From assembly GCA_945956935.1 (NCBI GenBank), contig CAMFJD010000010.1, positions 1-54,757 of the forward strand: a stretch of 54,757 bases of DNA, in the 5' to 3' direction. Below the pieces are notes generated by a model that saw only the letters and a program-made list of their open reading frames with translations, did not search any database and had not been told where the DNA came from. Shown piece by piece: positions 28,336 through 38,822 of the stretch. The stretch comes from an uncultured Bacillota bacterium (GTDB lineage: Bacteria > Bacillota_I > Bacilli_A > Culicoidibacterales > ZOR0006). Position numbers and translations under genes: made by a program. How positions within the stretch are numbered: position 1 is the first letter of the stretch; every line of letters starts with the position of its first letter.

Positions 28336-28719
28336 ATGTATTTACAAGCAATTCACCATGTCGCAATCATTGCCAGTGACTACCAAAAATCAAAACATTT
28401 TTATACTGTTATTTTACAATTACCCATTCTGCATGAAGTCTATCGTGAAGAACGTCAGTCATTTAAATTAGATCTTCAACTCGGTACAAGTCAACTTGAA
28501 CTTTTTTCTTTTCCATGTCCACCAAAACGTCCAACTACACCTGAAGCTAGGGGGTTACGTCATTTAGCTTTCAGTGTAGATGATATTGAAGCAACAATTG
28601 ACTATTTACAGACACATGGTATTATTTGTGAACCGGTCCGAATTGATGAATATACGCAACGAAAATTCACATTCTTTCAAGATCCAGACGGCTTACCGCT
28701 TGAACTCTATGAACAATGA
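28336..28719 (+). CDS. VOC family protein (glyoxalase-like)
   Basis: This 127-residue protein is a single vicinal-oxygen-chelate unit of the YaeR/SMU1112c type. Likely metal ligands are the His in IHHVAI, the Glu in SQLELF, the His in LRHLAFSV and the Glu in LPLELYEQ. The order of the ligands is that of glyoxalase I half-units. The substrate is not known. It lies 15 bp after the PH-domain gene. Confidence 0.88.
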   Translation: MYLQAIHHVAIIASDYQKSKHFYTVILQLPILHEVYREERQSFKLDLQLGTSQLELFSFPCPPKRPTTPEARGLRHLAFSVDDIEATIDYLQTHGIICEPVRIDEYTQRKFTFFQDPDGLPLELYEQ

Positions 28720-28747
28720 TGATATTCTCGATTACTATTTAATGCAG

Positions 28748-28783
28748 AAAAAAGGTGTCGCGCATATGCGTGACACCTTTTTT
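28748..28783. terminator. Bidirectional terminator
   Basis: AAAAAAGGTGTC/GACACCTTTTTT stem with an inner CGCATATGCG palindrome, between the convergent VOC and metallophosphoesterase genes. Confidence 0.92.
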
Positions 28784-28785
28784 GT

Positions 28786-30972
28786 TTATTTCATTGATTT
28801 CTTACGTTTCCATACACAAACACTTCCTACTAATGTTGACAGTGCTCCCATGATAGCTAACTCTTGTCCAAATTGCCCCGTTGATGGTAATTGGCCTGTA
28901 TTTGGTTTTTTATCTGGTGTTGGTTCTGGATCTGGTGTTGGTTCCGGATCTGGTGTTGGTTCCGGATCCGGTGTTGGTTCTGGATCTGGTGTTGGTTCTG
29001 GATTTGGTGTTGGTTCTGGTGTTGTCGGATTTTCCATCGCCTCAACTAATCCATCAATAGCAGCAGTAATTTCTTCTTGTGTTGCATCAGCATTTGAAAT
29101 AACAATTGAAGCATAATCAATCGCATTCACTAATCGATCATTTTCCGCACGCATATGTAACTGATGTTTCGCTGTATTTAACGTTGCACTTAACGTATAA
29201 TCAACAACGCGTTCCCCAATGTACGCTACATCATTATCTGGTGTTACATCGCTTAAGATACTATCTAATAACCAAGCAAGTGCACCACCAACCATTTGCG
29301 AAACGCTTACACCTTCTGATACTTCTGCACTAAAAATTCCATCTACTAGATTTTTATTGATTAATAATCCTGTAACACCTAATTTTCCTTTGTGCTCTAA
29401 AATTAATTTTGTTAGTGCATCTGACACTGCTGGTGTTGTTTCAAGTTGCTGTTTAACAGTCATCATTTCTGATGAATATGTTTCGTCACCTTTATAGCAT
29501 TCTAGCAATACATGAGTGACAACATCCATTAATTTATATGTCGGATACCCTTCTGTCTCTACTTCTACTGTTTCAAGACCGATACAGATAGCATTAATAA
29601 AATTCACTAATTGTTGTTTTGATAAAATTCCTGGGATAATCCAATCATTTTCCGTCACACCTTCAATTCCATTTTGCTCTGTTAATTCCTGTAAACGTAT
29701 AGTGTTCGCTTCAAGTTTCGCTGTAATATACTCATTAATAAATGATTGTAATGCTTGGACAGCAGGGAAATCTAATGAAACAATCGATTGTGTTGAAGTT
29801 GTTCCTGTAATCATGTCTGTTAAAATACCCGACAATAATGATGAAACCATTCCCGGTACTCCACCTGCCATCATATCTTTTCCATATGCCTCAAAATTAT
29901 CAATACCATCAATTGCTTGTAATGCTTTACTTTCAACATGGATTTTTCCAAGTTCACCATCAATTTCAACATAGCGAATTGGTGATGGATAGCTTACTGT
30001 TGCTCCAGTCATCACATCCATAATCGTATTGCCAGATTCTGTTGTTTTTACAGCAATATCTTGTGCATGAAAATGACCAGTGAAAACAAATTGCATTCCT
30101 GCATCTGCCAATTGTGTCGATACATTTTCATAGTCTTCGACTAAATAAGGAGAAAAAATAATTCCTTGACCATCAAAATGTTCAACAATTCCATGATGCG
30201 ACATTCCAATTACGACATCTCCTGCAGCTTTAGCAGCTTCTACTTGTTGTAATACCCAATTCAATCGATCTCCACGATATAACGTCCCAGATGTACTTTG
30301 TTCACTTGGATCATCACCATAAATACCCGTATCCATCACAATCAATCGATAGCCTTCTTTAATTTGTGCAACATATGACGTTGAATTTGGATCTTGTGCA
30401 ATTGTTTCTGCTTCATTAAATCCTAAATTATTATGAATCGTTTCAAATTCATTGCGTGTGACACCTTGTAATTTAACAACTTCATCTTGATCTGTTCCTT
30501 CAACTGCAACAAACTTTTCTGCATCTGGCGCATTAATATCATGATTTCCGTTTGTAACAAATACTTCTTTTCCTGCATCTTCTAAACGTTGTAACTGACG
30601 TGCTACAATTGCATGTGCTTCTGGTTCTGAATCTTTTGTTAAGTCACCAGGAACGAGCACAACTTCAACATCAGAAGCAATTAATTCTGAGATATACGCA
30701 TCTAAAATACGTTCACTTTCTTCTAACATCTTGCGGTCACCATTCACATACGCTTGATAATTCGGTCCCTTATTCCCTATATACTCCTCAGGAAAAACAT
30801 GTAAATCTGAAATAATTCCGATTTTCAATGTGTCTAAACCTTTTGTTGTTTCAGCTGCTTGAACTGATAAAAGCCCCATTTTTTGCACATTACTCACTTG
30901 TGCTACTGGCATTAACAATGTTGATGCTAACATTGCCGAACTCACTACGACTAATACTTTTTGCTTTTTCAT
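28786..30972 (-). CDS. Sortase-anchored calcineurin-like metallophosphoesterase
   Basis: This 728-residue secreted protein has a signal peptide (about 1-40, cleavage near VQAAET). A calcineurin-like phosphoesterase domain (about 48-340) follows, with ISDLHVFP, PGDLTKDSE, TNGNHDIN, SHHGIV and GHFHAQDI, all metal ligands present. Next come a long helical region, a FIVAR-like segment (IDYASIVISNADATQEEITA), a Pro-Glu-Thr-Asp spacer and the sorting signal LPSTG with hydrophobic tail and KRKKSMK. It would be attached to peptidoglycan outside the cell. The substrate is unknown; relatives act on phosphodiesters or nucleotides. Confidence 0.93.
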   Translation of the reverse strand: MKKQKVLVVVSSAMLASTLLMPVAQVSNVQKMGLLSVQAAETTKGLDTLKIGIISDLHVFPEEYIGNKGPNYQAYVNGDRKMLEESERILDAYISELIASDVEVVLVPGDLTKDSEPEAHAIVARQLQRLEDAGKEVFVTNGNHDINAPDAEKFVAVEGTDQDEVVKLQGVTRNEFETIHNNLGFNEAETIAQDPNSTSYVAQIKEGYRLIVMDTGIYGDDPSEQSTSGTLYRGDRLNWVLQQVEAAKAAGDVVIGMSHHGIVEHFDGQGIIFSPYLVEDYENVSTQLADAGMQFVFTGHFHAQDIAVKTTESGNTIMDVMTGATVSYPSPIRYVEIDGELGKIHVESKALQAIDGIDNFEAYGKDMMAGGVPGMVSSLLSGILTDMITGTTSTQSIVSLDFPAVQALQSFINEYITAKLEANTIRLQELTEQNGIEGVTENDWIIPGILSKQQLVNFINAICIGLETVEVETEGYPTYKLMDVVTHVLLECYKGDETYSSEMMTVKQQLETTPAVSDALTKLILEHKGKLGVTGLLINKNLVDGIFSAEVSEGVSVSQMVGGALAWLLDSILSDVTPDNDVAYIGERVVDYTLSATLNTAKHQLHMRAENDRLVNAIDYASIVISNADATQEEITAAIDGLVEAMENPTTPEPTPNPEPTPDPEPTPDPEPTPDPEPTPDPEPTPDKKPNTGQLPSTGQFGQELAIMGALSTLVGSVCVWKRKKSMK
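28913..29020. repeat. 18-bp tandem repeat coding for the Pro-rich wall spacer
   Basis: Six units of an 18-bp repeat (plus strand TCTGGTGTTGGTTCTGGA with few changes) encode PEPTPD-type hexapeptides. Such units expand and contract by slippage and set the reach of the surface protein. Confidence 0.9.
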
Positions 30973-31096
30973 TTGTATTCCTCCATTGTAACCTACTTAA
31001 CTTACAAATTCAGTCTAACAAATATAAATTGAAATTTTATCACTACTTTGTTGATTTTCCTATAATTTTTTGTTAATTCATTAAAGTAAATATTAT

Positions 31097-31131
31097 TTTT
31101 TGTTTATTTTGTAAAAATTTTGTTTATTTTT
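31097..31131. repeat. Tandem T-rich motif upstream of the metallophosphoesterase gene
   Basis: TGTTTATTTT occurs at 31101-31110 and 31121-31130, a 20-bp period. It lies in the AT-rich gap 30973-31188, which otherwise shows only the gene's ribosome site. Confidence 0.3.
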
Positions 31132-31188
31132 TAAATTATTGATTATTTTTATTCATTTTCCATGAATACAGTGTATTTTTTAGCAATT

Positions 31189-31226
31189 AAAAAATCCTAT
31201 TTCAATGTTTGAACATAGGATTTTTA
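31189..31226 (-). terminator. Terminator of the CorC-type gene
   Basis: AAAAATCCTAT/ATAGGATTTTT inverted repeat with T run on the minus strand, just after the stop at 31232. Confidence 0.85.
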
Positions 31227-31231
31227 TTTAT

Positions 31232-32548
31232 TTAAGAAGTTTTTATTTCTACTAAAGAGATTCTTTTATTTGTTACTTTTTTAACAGTAAATGTGTATGA
31301 TTCATAAACAACCGACTCCTCGTTTAACCCATCAGGAATATAGCCAAGCAAATGAACGATAAACCCACTAAGTGTATCATATTCTGCTGAATCAGTTGGA
31401 AGCTCTACCTCTATATGTTCATTTAAATCATGGATTGATATGAGTCCATCTACTAAGTATGTTGTATCATTCATCCGCTGAATTATCACCGTATTTTCAT
31501 CATACTCATCTTCTATTTCACCCATAACTTCTTCAATTAAATCCTCAAGTGTCACAATTCCAGAAACACTTCCGTACTCATCAACTAAAATCGCCATGTG
31601 TGTTTTTTTCACTTGAAGTTCTTTAAACAACTCATCAATTTTTTTTCGTTCCGGAACAAATAACGGCTCATGAATTAGATTTCGTATATCAATATGTTCA
31701 AACCCTACTTGTCGAGCAGCAATTAAAATATCTTTCAAATATAAAATACCAATGATGTGATCAATATTTTCTTCGTAAACTGGCACTCGTGAATATTGAT
31801 TCGTAATTAATTCATCCAAATATATCACTATTGGTTCATCAATATCAACAGCGAAAATATTCGGACGTGGAGTCATAATTTCATAGGCACCTATTTCATC
31901 AAAATCAAAGATATTATGCATCATTTCCTTCTCTACATCATTAATTACACCATGACTTTGACCTACTTCTATCAGTGATTTAATTTCTTCACGTGACACC
32001 TTTTCATCTAGATTCTCTGTATTAAAACCTAAAATACGAACAAAGATATTCGTTGATAATGTGAGTAATTTGACGAAAGGTGCCATAATTTTAAGCATAA
32101 TAACAATTGGTTGTGCACAAAATAGTGCAACTTGTTCGGCTTTTTGTAAAGCAATTCGCTTTGGTAATAGTTCTCCAAATACGAGTGTAACATACGAAAG
32201 AGCTACTGTTACTATTATGAGCGCAATACTTTCTCCATAAGGAATCCCAAACTGAACAAGGTATTCACCAAATACACCAGATACGCTGGTAGCTGCTGAA
32301 GCACTTGAGAAAAAACCTGCAAATGTGATTCCTACTTGAATTGTGGATAAAAATCGGGTTGGTTCTGCAAGTAGCTCTTCTAAAATACGTGCTTGCTTCA
32401 CACCTTTTTCAGATAAAGTGCGAATTTTATTCCTATTTACTGACACAATTGCCATCTCTGCTGAAGCAAAAAAAGCATTTACAATAGTGAGTACAATAAT
32501 CAAAATAAATTGAAAAATTAATGTTGTCGATTCAGGATCTACGTCCAT
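31232..32548 (-). CDS. CNNM/CorC-type membrane protein with CBS domains
   Basis: This 438-residue protein has an N-terminal CNNM membrane domain (about 1-190; NAFFASAEMAIVSVNRNKI is its signature), a CBS pair (about 205-340; IMTPRPNIFAVDID, MAILVDEYGSVSGIVTLEDL) and a C-terminal CorC/HlyC domain (about 350-430; YDTLSGFIVHLLGYIP). It is often called hemolysin, but related proteins act in Mg2+ export or homeostasis. The start has AAAGGAG. It is monocistronic. Confidence 0.93.
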   Translation of the reverse strand: MDVDPESTTLIFQFILIIVLTIVNAFFASAEMAIVSVNRNKIRTLSEKGVKQARILEELLAEPTRFLSTIQVGITFAGFFSSASAATSVSGVFGEYLVQFGIPYGESIALIIVTVALSYVTLVFGELLPKRIALQKAEQVALFCAQPIVIMLKIMAPFVKLLTLSTNIFVRILGFNTENLDEKVSREEIKSLIEVGQSHGVINDVEKEMMHNIFDFDEIGAYEIMTPRPNIFAVDIDEPIVIYLDELITNQYSRVPVYEENIDHIIGILYLKDILIAARQVGFEHIDIRNLIHEPLFVPERKKIDELFKELQVKKTHMAILVDEYGSVSGIVTLEDLIEEVMGEIEDEYDENTVIIQRMNDTTYLVDGLISIHDLNEHIEVELPTDSAEYDTLSGFIVHLLGYIPDGLNEESVVYESYTFTVKKVTNKRISLVEIKTS

Positions 32549-32643
32549 ATTACGATCTCCTTTTGAGTAATTTTAATACGTATCATAACAAAACTTTTTT
32601 TGAAAATCAAGTAATTATCACTAAATTTAAACTTACAAATATG

Positions 32644-32691
32644 AAAAAAATAACTATAAGAAGTACGCTAAATACTTCTTATAGTTATTTT
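32644..32691 (-). terminator. nrdI terminator
   Basis: A long stem AAAATAACTATAAGAAGTA with its complement, then seven T on the minus strand, directly after the nrdI stop. Confidence 0.88.
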
Positions 32692-32692
32692 C

Positions 32693-33052
32693 CTATTTAT
32701 TAAGTGACACAATAGTTGCACGAATCACTGCAACATCTTCGTCTGTTCCATCATCTTCAATTTTCCCTAAAATTGGGACACCATACTGCTCATGAACTGC
32801 ATCTGCTGCCAAACAGTACGTATCACTCCATCCCATATTTCCACTTGCGACAACACCACGTAACAATGCGTGATTTTCTTCTAGGAAATCACTCCCGATA
32901 TCCGGTACATCACCTAATCCATCTGTATATGTAATAAGCACAAACGGTTCATCCATTGTTTCTGTTCCCGTATATACTTCCATCGCATCTAATCCAAGCT
33001 TTTCAACAAAACTTGCTACATTACCTGTTTGAGATATATAAGCTATTTTCAT
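32693..33052 (-). CDS. nrdI: Ribonucleotide reductase flavodoxin NrdI
   Basis: This 119-residue flavodoxin-like protein has the FMN phosphate loop SQTGNVASFV, the segment TYTDGLGDVP and the NrdI-type GVVASGNMGW. NrdI supplies the oxidant for the manganese-tyrosyl cofactor of class Ib ribonucleotide reductase. Its nrdE and nrdF partners are not within this window, so it is a stand-alone copy. The start follows AGGAGG. Confidence 0.9.
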   Translation of the reverse strand: MKIAYISQTGNVASFVEKLGLDAMEVYTGTETMDEPFVLITYTDGLGDVPDIGSDFLEENHALLRGVVASGNMGWSDTYCLAADAVHEQYGVPILGKIEDDGTDEDVAVIRATIVSLNK

Positions 33053-33236
33053 ATTATTTTCCTCCTATTAGCTTAAATTCGATAATATCGTAGCATATTC
33101 TATTGATTCAGTCGCCTAAAACACTCATCTTTTTGAACGAAACAATCTACCTATATTTTCTATCTTTTTTCTAATCTCCATCATTCATCATTCTCTTTTT
33201 CCACGCCATTTTACCTATGAAAGCTTTAAATAAGCC

Positions 33237-33282
33237 AAAACCCACCATAACTCTCTTGCTTTGTTGAGCTTATGGTGGGTTT
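33237..33282 (-). terminator. leuS terminator
   Basis: AAACCCACCATAA/TTATGGTGGGTTT hairpin with an 18-nt loop, T-rich end, after the leuS stop. Confidence 0.85.
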
Positions 33283-33325
33283 ATCTACTTATTTATTGGC
33301 TTTTGTTTTTATCTTTATATTCTTT

Positions 33326-35779
33326 TTACACGACGATGTTAACAAGTTTTTTAGGTACAACAATTACTTTACGTAACTCTTTTCCTGCAATGTACTCTTG
33401 AACTTTACTATCTGCTAATGCAATAGCTTCCATATCCTCTTTGTTAATATCTACTGGCACTTGCAATTTTGCACGTACTTTTCCATTTACTTGCACGACA
33501 ACTTGAATTTCACTCTCAACAAGTTTACTTTCATCATATTTTGGCCAAGCAACATAACTTAAATCTGCGGTTTGACCCAATGTTTCCCACAGCTCTTGTG
33601 TAACATGTGGTGCGATTGGATTTAATAATTGTAAAAATCCTACAGCATATTCTTTTGGTAATGTAGCCGCTTTATATGCTTCATTAATGAAAATCATCAT
33701 TTGTGAAATTGCTGTATTAAATCCGAGTTTATCATAATCCTCAGTTACTTTCTTCACAGTTGCATGGTAAACTTTGTCAAGCTTTCCATCATTTGTATCA
33801 GTAATACGATCCATTTCAGTAAATAAACGCCACACACGATCTAAGAAACGACGTGCACCATCTAACCCTTCTGCTGACCATGGAATTCCTGCTTCTAGTG
33901 GTCCCATAAACATTTCATATAAACGTAACGTATCTGCTCCATGACTCACTAAAATATCGTCTGGATTAACAACATTCCCTTTTGATTTTGACATTTTTTC
34001 GTTATTCTCACCTAAAATCATACCTTGGTGAAATAATTTTTGGAATGGCTCATCCGTTGGAACAACTCCTAAATCAAACAAGAATTTATGCCAAAAACGT
34101 GCATACAATAAGTGAAGAACAGAATGTTCTGCGCCACCAATATATAAATCAACTGGTAACCATGCTTTAGCAATTTCAGGATCAATTAAATGTTCTGTAT
34201 TTTTTGGATCAGCATAACGTAAGTAATACCAGCAACTTCCGGCCCATTGAGGCATTGTATTTGTTTCGCGACGTCCTACTTCTCCTGGACGACCATACTG
34301 TTCACCATCAACAAATAACCAATCTGTTGCATTCGCTAATGGTGATTCACCTGTTCCTGATGGTTTAATATTATCCATCACTGGTAGGACAAGTGGTAAC
34401 TCCTCTTTTGGTAACACACTCATCGTTCCATCTTCCCAATGGATAACTGGAATTGGTTCTCCCCAATAGCGTTGACGGCTAAATAACCAATCGCGTAGTT
34501 TATAGTTGATTTGACGTTTGCCTTTTTTATTCTTTTCTAACCAATCAATCATCGTTTGCTTCGCTTCATTATTCATTAAACCATTTAAAATATCAGAATT
34601 GATGTGTGCTGCGTCACCAGTCATCGCTGTATCACTTATATCACCTTCAATAACTTGCTTAATTGGCAATGAAAATTTCTTTGCAAACTCATAATCACGC
34701 TCATCATGTGCAGGTACAGCCATGACTGCTCCTGTACCATATGTCGCTAAGACGTAATCAGCAATCCAAATCTGAACTTGCTCACCTGTAAGTGGGTGGA
34801 CAGCATATGATCCTGTAAATACACCCGTTTTATCTTTCGCTAATTCTGTACGCTCTAAATCAGATTTTGTTTCAACTTGTTTTTTATATTGTTCTACCGC
34901 CTCTGCTTGCTCTTGTGTTGTGATTTTCCCAACTAATTCATGCTCTGGTGCTAAAACAGCATATGTCACACCATATAGTGTGTCCGGACGAGTTGTAAAT
35001 ACTGTAAATGATTCATTTATTCCTGCCACGGTGAAATCAACGTGTGCACCTTCAGAGCGTCCAATCCAATTACGTTGCATTTCTTTTGTTGATTCGGGCC
35101 AGTCAATATCATCTAGCCCTTCAAGTAAGCGTTCTGCATACTCAGTAATTTTCAATACCCACTGGCGCATCGGTTTACGTACAACTGGATGCCCACCACG
35201 TTCTGATAGCCCATCGATTACTTCTTCATTTGCTAATACTGTTCCCAGTGCTTCACACCAGTTGACAGGTACTTCTTTCACTTGTGCTAGTGCTTCTTCT
35301 GGATTTGTTGTCGGTACAGCTTTTTTTAATTGATGATCATATTTATGTGTCATCAATTGTGTAAAGATCCACTGTGTCCATTTGTAGTATTCAGGATCAG
35401 TTGTACTAATTTCACGATCCCAATCATACGAAAATCCTAGTGCTTGAATTTGGCGACGAAAGTTATCAATATTTTGTTTTGTAAATTCCGCTGGATCGTT
35501 TCCTGTATCAAGTGCATATTGTTCTGCTGGTAAGCCAAATGCATCCCATCCCATCGGATGTAATACATTAAAACCTTGCATACGTTTTGTACGACATAAA
35601 ATATCTGTCGCTGTATATCCTTCAGGATGTCCAACATGAAGCCCTGCACCACTTGGATATGGGAACATATCTAACGCATAATAGTTTGGTTTTCCTGATT
35701 GTGTTCCTGTTTGAAATGTATGTTGTTTTTCCCAGTAATCTTGCCACTTTTTTTCAATTGCTTGATGATCAAAGCTCAT
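33326..35779 (-). CDS. leuS: Leucyl-tRNA synthetase
   Basis: This 817-residue class I synthetase charges tRNA-Leu. The HIGH-type motif is HVGH (48-51, in [14 protein letters not shown]). The CP1 editing domain lies about 225-420 ([37 protein letters not shown]). The KMSKS loop is in [14 protein letters not shown]. The C-terminal anticodon-binding and extension regions are intact. The ATG follows AAGGAG. Expression is set by the leucine T-box directly upstream. Confidence 0.98.
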   Translation of the reverse strand: MSFDHQAIEKKWQDYWEKQHTFQTGTQSGKPNYYALDMFPYPSGAGLHVGHPEGYTATDILCRTKRMQGFNVLHPMGWDAFGLPAEQYALDTGNDPAEFTKQNIDNFRRQIQALGFSYDWDREISTTDPEYYKWTQWIFTQLMTHKYDHQLKKAVPTTNPEEALAQVKEVPVNWCEALGTVLANEEVIDGLSERGGHPVVRKPMRQWVLKITEYAERLLEGLDDIDWPESTKEMQRNWIGRSEGAHVDFTVAGINESFTVFTTRPDTLYGVTYAVLAPEHELVGKITTQEQAEAVEQYKKQVETKSDLERTELAKDKTGVFTGSYAVHPLTGEQVQIWIADYVLATYGTGAVMAVPAHDERDYEFAKKFSLPIKQVIEGDISDTAMTGDAAHINSDILNGLMNNEAKQTMIDWLEKNKKGKRQINYKLRDWLFSRQRYWGEPIPVIHWEDGTMSVLPKEELPLVLPVMDNIKPSGTGESPLANATDWLFVDGEQYGRPGEVGRRETNTMPQWAGSCWYYLRYADPKNTEHLIDPEIAKAWLPVDLYIGGAEHSVLHLLYARFWHKFLFDLGVVPTDEPFQKLFHQGMILGENNEKMSKSKGNVVNPDDILVSHGADTLRLYEMFMGPLEAGIPWSAEGLDGARRFLDRVWRLFTEMDRITDTNDGKLDKVYHATVKKVTEDYDKLGFNTAISQMMIFINEAYKAATLPKEYAVGFLQLLNPIAPHVTQELWETLGQTADLSYVAWPKYDESKLVESEIQVVVQVNGKVRAKLQVPVDINKEDMEAIALADSKVQEYIAGKELRKVIVVPKKLVNIVV

Positions 35780-35833
35780 AACTCATTCTCCTTTTCCATT
35801 CGATAAAAAATTACTGTACCGCTCTTTTTTCAT

Positions 35834-36070
35834 AAAAAAAGACTCGTCCTTATTTCTAAGGACGAGTTTACTCGCGGTACCACCTTAGTTCATAGCAATA
35901 CAGCTACGCACTCTTGTTTCCTTGACGCAGATTCACGGATACAGTTTTTGACCCCGTATCGACTCCCAAGTGAGTTCACAGTTGCTTTTCCTACTTTGCA
36001 CCAACCAGTAAGTCTCTGATAAAAACATTGCCTGTTACTACTCTTGTTCATAGTCTTTACTATTTAACTA
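35834..36070 (-). promoter_or_regulatory. Leucine T-box riboswitch of leuS
   Basis: The minus strand holds the T-box AAGGTGGTACCGCG (35886-35873), followed by a terminator stem (ACTCGTCCTTA/TAAGGACGAGT) with seven T (35867-35834). The stem I region has AGTA- and GGTTGGTGCAAAGTAGG-type bulges. The probable specifier is CTC (35974-35972, in GTGAACTCAC), reading leucine. Uncharged tRNA-Leu stabilises the antiterminator and lets leuS be transcribed. Confidence 0.93.
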
Positions 36071-36076
36071 CCACCA

Positions 36077-36104
36077 ATTATAACATTTTTTTTTGAATTG
36101 TCTA
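36077..36104 (-). promoter_or_regulatory. leuS promoter
   Basis: On the minus strand TAGACA (36104-36099), a 16-bp spacer and TATAAT (36082-36077) precede the T-box. Confidence 0.75.
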
Positions 36105-36177
36105 GACTTAATCATGAAGAAAGAGAAGAGACTGATACCTGTTAAATAATTTGAGTCAATTATTTAAAAACGTAAAA

Positions 36178-37407
36178 TTAATAACCTAAAGTATAAAAAA
36201 CTAAGCCAATTCCAATTCCAATACTCGCGTTTAAAATAATAGCAAATACAGTTGAACGTTTCACAAGCGATAAACCTACAAATGCCGAATCACCTAACTG
36301 CGCAAGTTGATTCGCAATCAACGCTGATATTGGAATAAGTCCGCCACTTCCAAATGTTAATGTTGCAAAGGCTACTTGCGGCCCACACCCTGGAATCATC
36401 GCAATTAAAACAGCCACAAAAATACTTGCTACACCTGCTTCAGAAAAAAATTGTGTAATTGTCGATTCACCTATGATCGCAATTAATACATTAAAAAAAA
36501 GATACGCTAAAAATATTTTACTAATTAAAGAAGCGGCCTTTTCCGCATTATGAATAAAAAGTTCTCGTAAATTAAGCATACGACTCTCTTCTTCTTCATG
36601 ATTATTATCGGACCAAATTTTTTGTGCAATTATGGTATACATCATGCAATAAACAATAGCAATACAACTAAAAATTGGTGCAATTGACTCAACATCAATC
36701 CCAATAAAACTCAGTGGCGATACTTCTATCACTGGTATATTTAATAACAGTGATACCCCAATCAATATCCAGAAAACCATATAGAGTACGCTATGTAAGA
36801 GTGCAAACTGTTCTTTTGACTGTTGTTGATCTTGATGATGTAACAACACATCAAATTCATCACCTTCAAAATGTCCGATATGTTCTGGTGCACTATTAGC
36901 ATCATAACCGAAAAAACGCTCTGAACGTGTTAACTCTGTTTCATGATCTGCATCATCAATTTCATCATGCGTTGGTGTTTTTTTCATCACTGCATCATAA
37001 TCTTTTTGCCAAATTTTCTTACCAATTTCAAAAAAATCAAGTACATATCCAGAAATAGTACCAATAATAAATTTGATAAGAAATAAAAAAACAAACAGGG
37101 GGAAACTTGCAGCCATAACAACAAATGATGAATCTCCTGTTGTATTCAAAAAAGTTGCAATCATTGACCCAAAGCTTAAATGACCCCGTGCATAAAGTGG
37201 AATTAACATCATCGTCGTTCCATCTCCAGGACTCCCTCCCATTACAGCTGAAAATAATGGTTGAATTTTTTTTGTACGTTCAATCCGATAAACCCAGCTT
37301 CCTTTTGTTAAATAATTTAACATACTGACAACGAGCAACACAGTCGTTAATAAAATACCGACATGCATGAATGCTGCTCGAGCAGACTCGTAAATAACAT
37401 CGCTCAC
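36178..37407 (-). CDS. Putative 10-TM manganese/heavy-metal exporter (ArsP_2-like)
   Basis: This 409-residue membrane protein has about ten hydrophobic segments, in two halves separated by a long acidic, His-rich cytoplasmic loop (about 140-195, DDADHETELTRSERFFGYD; HHQDQQQSKE). GGSPGDGTTMMLIPLYA in the first half and MIPGCGPQVAFATLTFGSGG in the second are related Gly-rich re-entrant motifs, as in the putative manganese transporter family. The metal is not proven. A GTG start follows AAGGAGG. Single gene. Confidence 0.75.
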   Translation of the reverse strand: MSDVIYESARAAFMHVGILLTTVLLVVSMLNYLTKGSWVYRIERTKKIQPLFSAVMGGSPGDGTTMMLIPLYARGHLSFGSMIATFLNTTGDSSFVVMAASFPLFVFLFLIKFIIGTISGYVLDFFEIGKKIWQKDYDAVMKKTPTHDEIDDADHETELTRSERFFGYDANSAPEHIGHFEGDEFDVLLHHQDQQQSKEQFALLHSVLYMVFWILIGVSLLLNIPVIEVSPLSFIGIDVESIAPIFSCIAIVYCMMYTIIAQKIWSDNNHEEEESRMLNLRELFIHNAEKAASLISKIFLAYLFFNVLIAIIGESTITQFFSEAGVASIFVAVLIAMIPGCGPQVAFATLTFGSGGLIPISALIANQLAQLGDSAFVGLSLVKRSTVFAIILNASIGIGIGLVFYTLGY

Positions 37408-37515
37408 TTTTCTATTCCTCCTTTATTTAAAAACTCTATTTTTTTCATATTAACGCATTTATTTGCATAATGCAATTTTTTTACATCAAAATGAATATAA
37501 TGTGGAAAAAAACAA

Positions 37516-37550
37516 GAAAAACCATGAATCAATTATATTTCATGGTTTCA
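37516..37550 (-). terminator. rsmB operon terminator
   Basis: GAAACCATGAA/TTCATGGTTTTTC hairpin on the minus strand, just after the rsmB stop. Confidence 0.8.
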
Positions 37551-37554
37551 TTAT

Positions 37555-38790
37555 TTATAATCGTTGGAGTTTTGCAATATAAAATCCATCTGTCATTCCA
37601 TCTGATCCGCTCAATTGCTTTTGTTCAAGTATACGAACTCCAGATAGGTGTGCTATTTGTTTTTCATTCTCTTTCTTGTTGATAGTACATGTACTGTAAA
37701 CGACTATACCATCAGGTTTTACTAACTGTAAAGCAACTTGTAAAATTGTTTGCTGAATTTGAATAAGTGCATCTAAATCACTTGGCTGAATATTGTAGCG
37801 AATTTCTGGCTTTCTTCGTATAACACCCAAACCTGAACATGGTGCATCAACCAAAATGCGATCAAAGCTCCCCTGTGCATATGTATTTCCAAGCGTTATA
37901 GCATCATGACAAACTGTTTGAATTATCGTAATACCAAGGCGCTGTGCTTGATTTTCAATTAATGTCAATTTGTGTTCGTGAACATCATTCGCAATTAAAA
38001 CACCTTTATTTTGCATATATTCCGCAATATGACAACTTTTACCACCTGGTGCGGCACACATATCAAGAATACGTTCTCCCGGTTTTGGGTCTAACATCGG
38101 TGCAACTTGCATTGATGCTTCGTCTTGAATCGAAACCAATCCTTGTTTATATTCTGGTCTACTACCGATGTTCCCTTGCGTGAGTATCACACTTCCAGGT
38201 ACATGACCAACTTCAAATCCATTAGGTATTTGAGTCGTTTTTAACGAATTTAATCGTCCCGTCTTTTGTGGTGCTTCATTATTTTTCACACAGATTGCTT
38301 GTGCTGTTTCAAAATCATACTGTTTTGCTAATAATTTAACAATCCACAATGGATGCGACGTCTCAATACTGAGTCGTTTATATTTATCAGTGATTTCATC
38401 TACTGATCGTCTTTCTTGGCGCAAAAAATTACGTAAAATGGCTGTAACAAAGTTTGCTACTTGACGGTTACCTTTTTTATGAGCAATTTTTGCTGCCTCA
38501 TCTAATATCGCATGATGTGGAATGTTAGATAAATAAATCAATTGATACCCGCTAATAAGCAATACCATCTCTACCCATGGTTTCATTTTTTTACCAATCA
38601 GTAACGGTTCAAAATAATATTCTATTGTTAATTTTCTCTGTAAACTTCCATAAACTAGTTCAGTCATAAAACCAGCTTCTTGTGTCGTTGATTCATGTGT
38701 TGACAAAATACTATGAATTGTCAAATTTGAATACGCACCTTCAAAAATAATTTTTTGCAACGCCTCTACGGCTTGTAATCGTGCATTCAT
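37555..38790 (-). CDS. rsmB: 16S rRNA (cytosine-967 C5) methyltransferase RsmB
   Basis: This 411-residue enzyme has an N-terminal NusB-like RNA-binding domain (about 1-130) and a C-terminal SAM-dependent methyltransferase. SAM loop: MCAAPGGKSCHIAEYM. Catalytic cysteines: DAPCSGLGVIRRKPE and VYSTCTINKKENE. The start MNARLQAV was chosen because GGAGAG precedes it. It lies 32 bp after traX, at the end of a run ftsW-ylbF-rsmD-coaD-traX-rsmB. Confidence 0.94.
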   Translation of the reverse strand: MNARLQAVEALQKIIFEGAYSNLTIHSILSTHESTTQEAGFMTELVYGSLQRKLTIEYYFEPLLIGKKMKPWVEMVLLISGYQLIYLSNIPHHAILDEAAKIAHKKGNRQVANFVTAILRNFLRQERRSVDEITDKYKRLSIETSHPLWIVKLLAKQYDFETAQAICVKNNEAPQKTGRLNSLKTTQIPNGFEVGHVPGSVILTQGNIGSRPEYKQGLVSIQDEASMQVAPMLDPKPGERILDMCAAPGGKSCHIAEYMQNKGVLIANDVHEHKLTLIENQAQRLGITIIQTVCHDAITLGNTYAQGSFDRILVDAPCSGLGVIRRKPEIRYNIQPSDLDALIQIQQTILQVALQLVKPDGIVVYSTCTINKKENEKQIAHLSGVRILEQKQLSGSDGMTDGFYIAKLQRL

Positions 38791-38822
38791 ATTCTCTCCT
38801 ACTTTCATTCAAAATAGTCCAA

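Noticed and set aside
28580-29116. Gly-Ser-Val-rich 178-codon frame on the plus strand
   Set aside because: It is the antisense of the 18-bp Pro-rich repeat of the surface phosphoesterase and runs through the terminator.
31232-32548. Hemolysin
   Set aside because: The domain set is CNNM-CBS-CorC. The hemolysin name is historical, and no lytic function is indicated.
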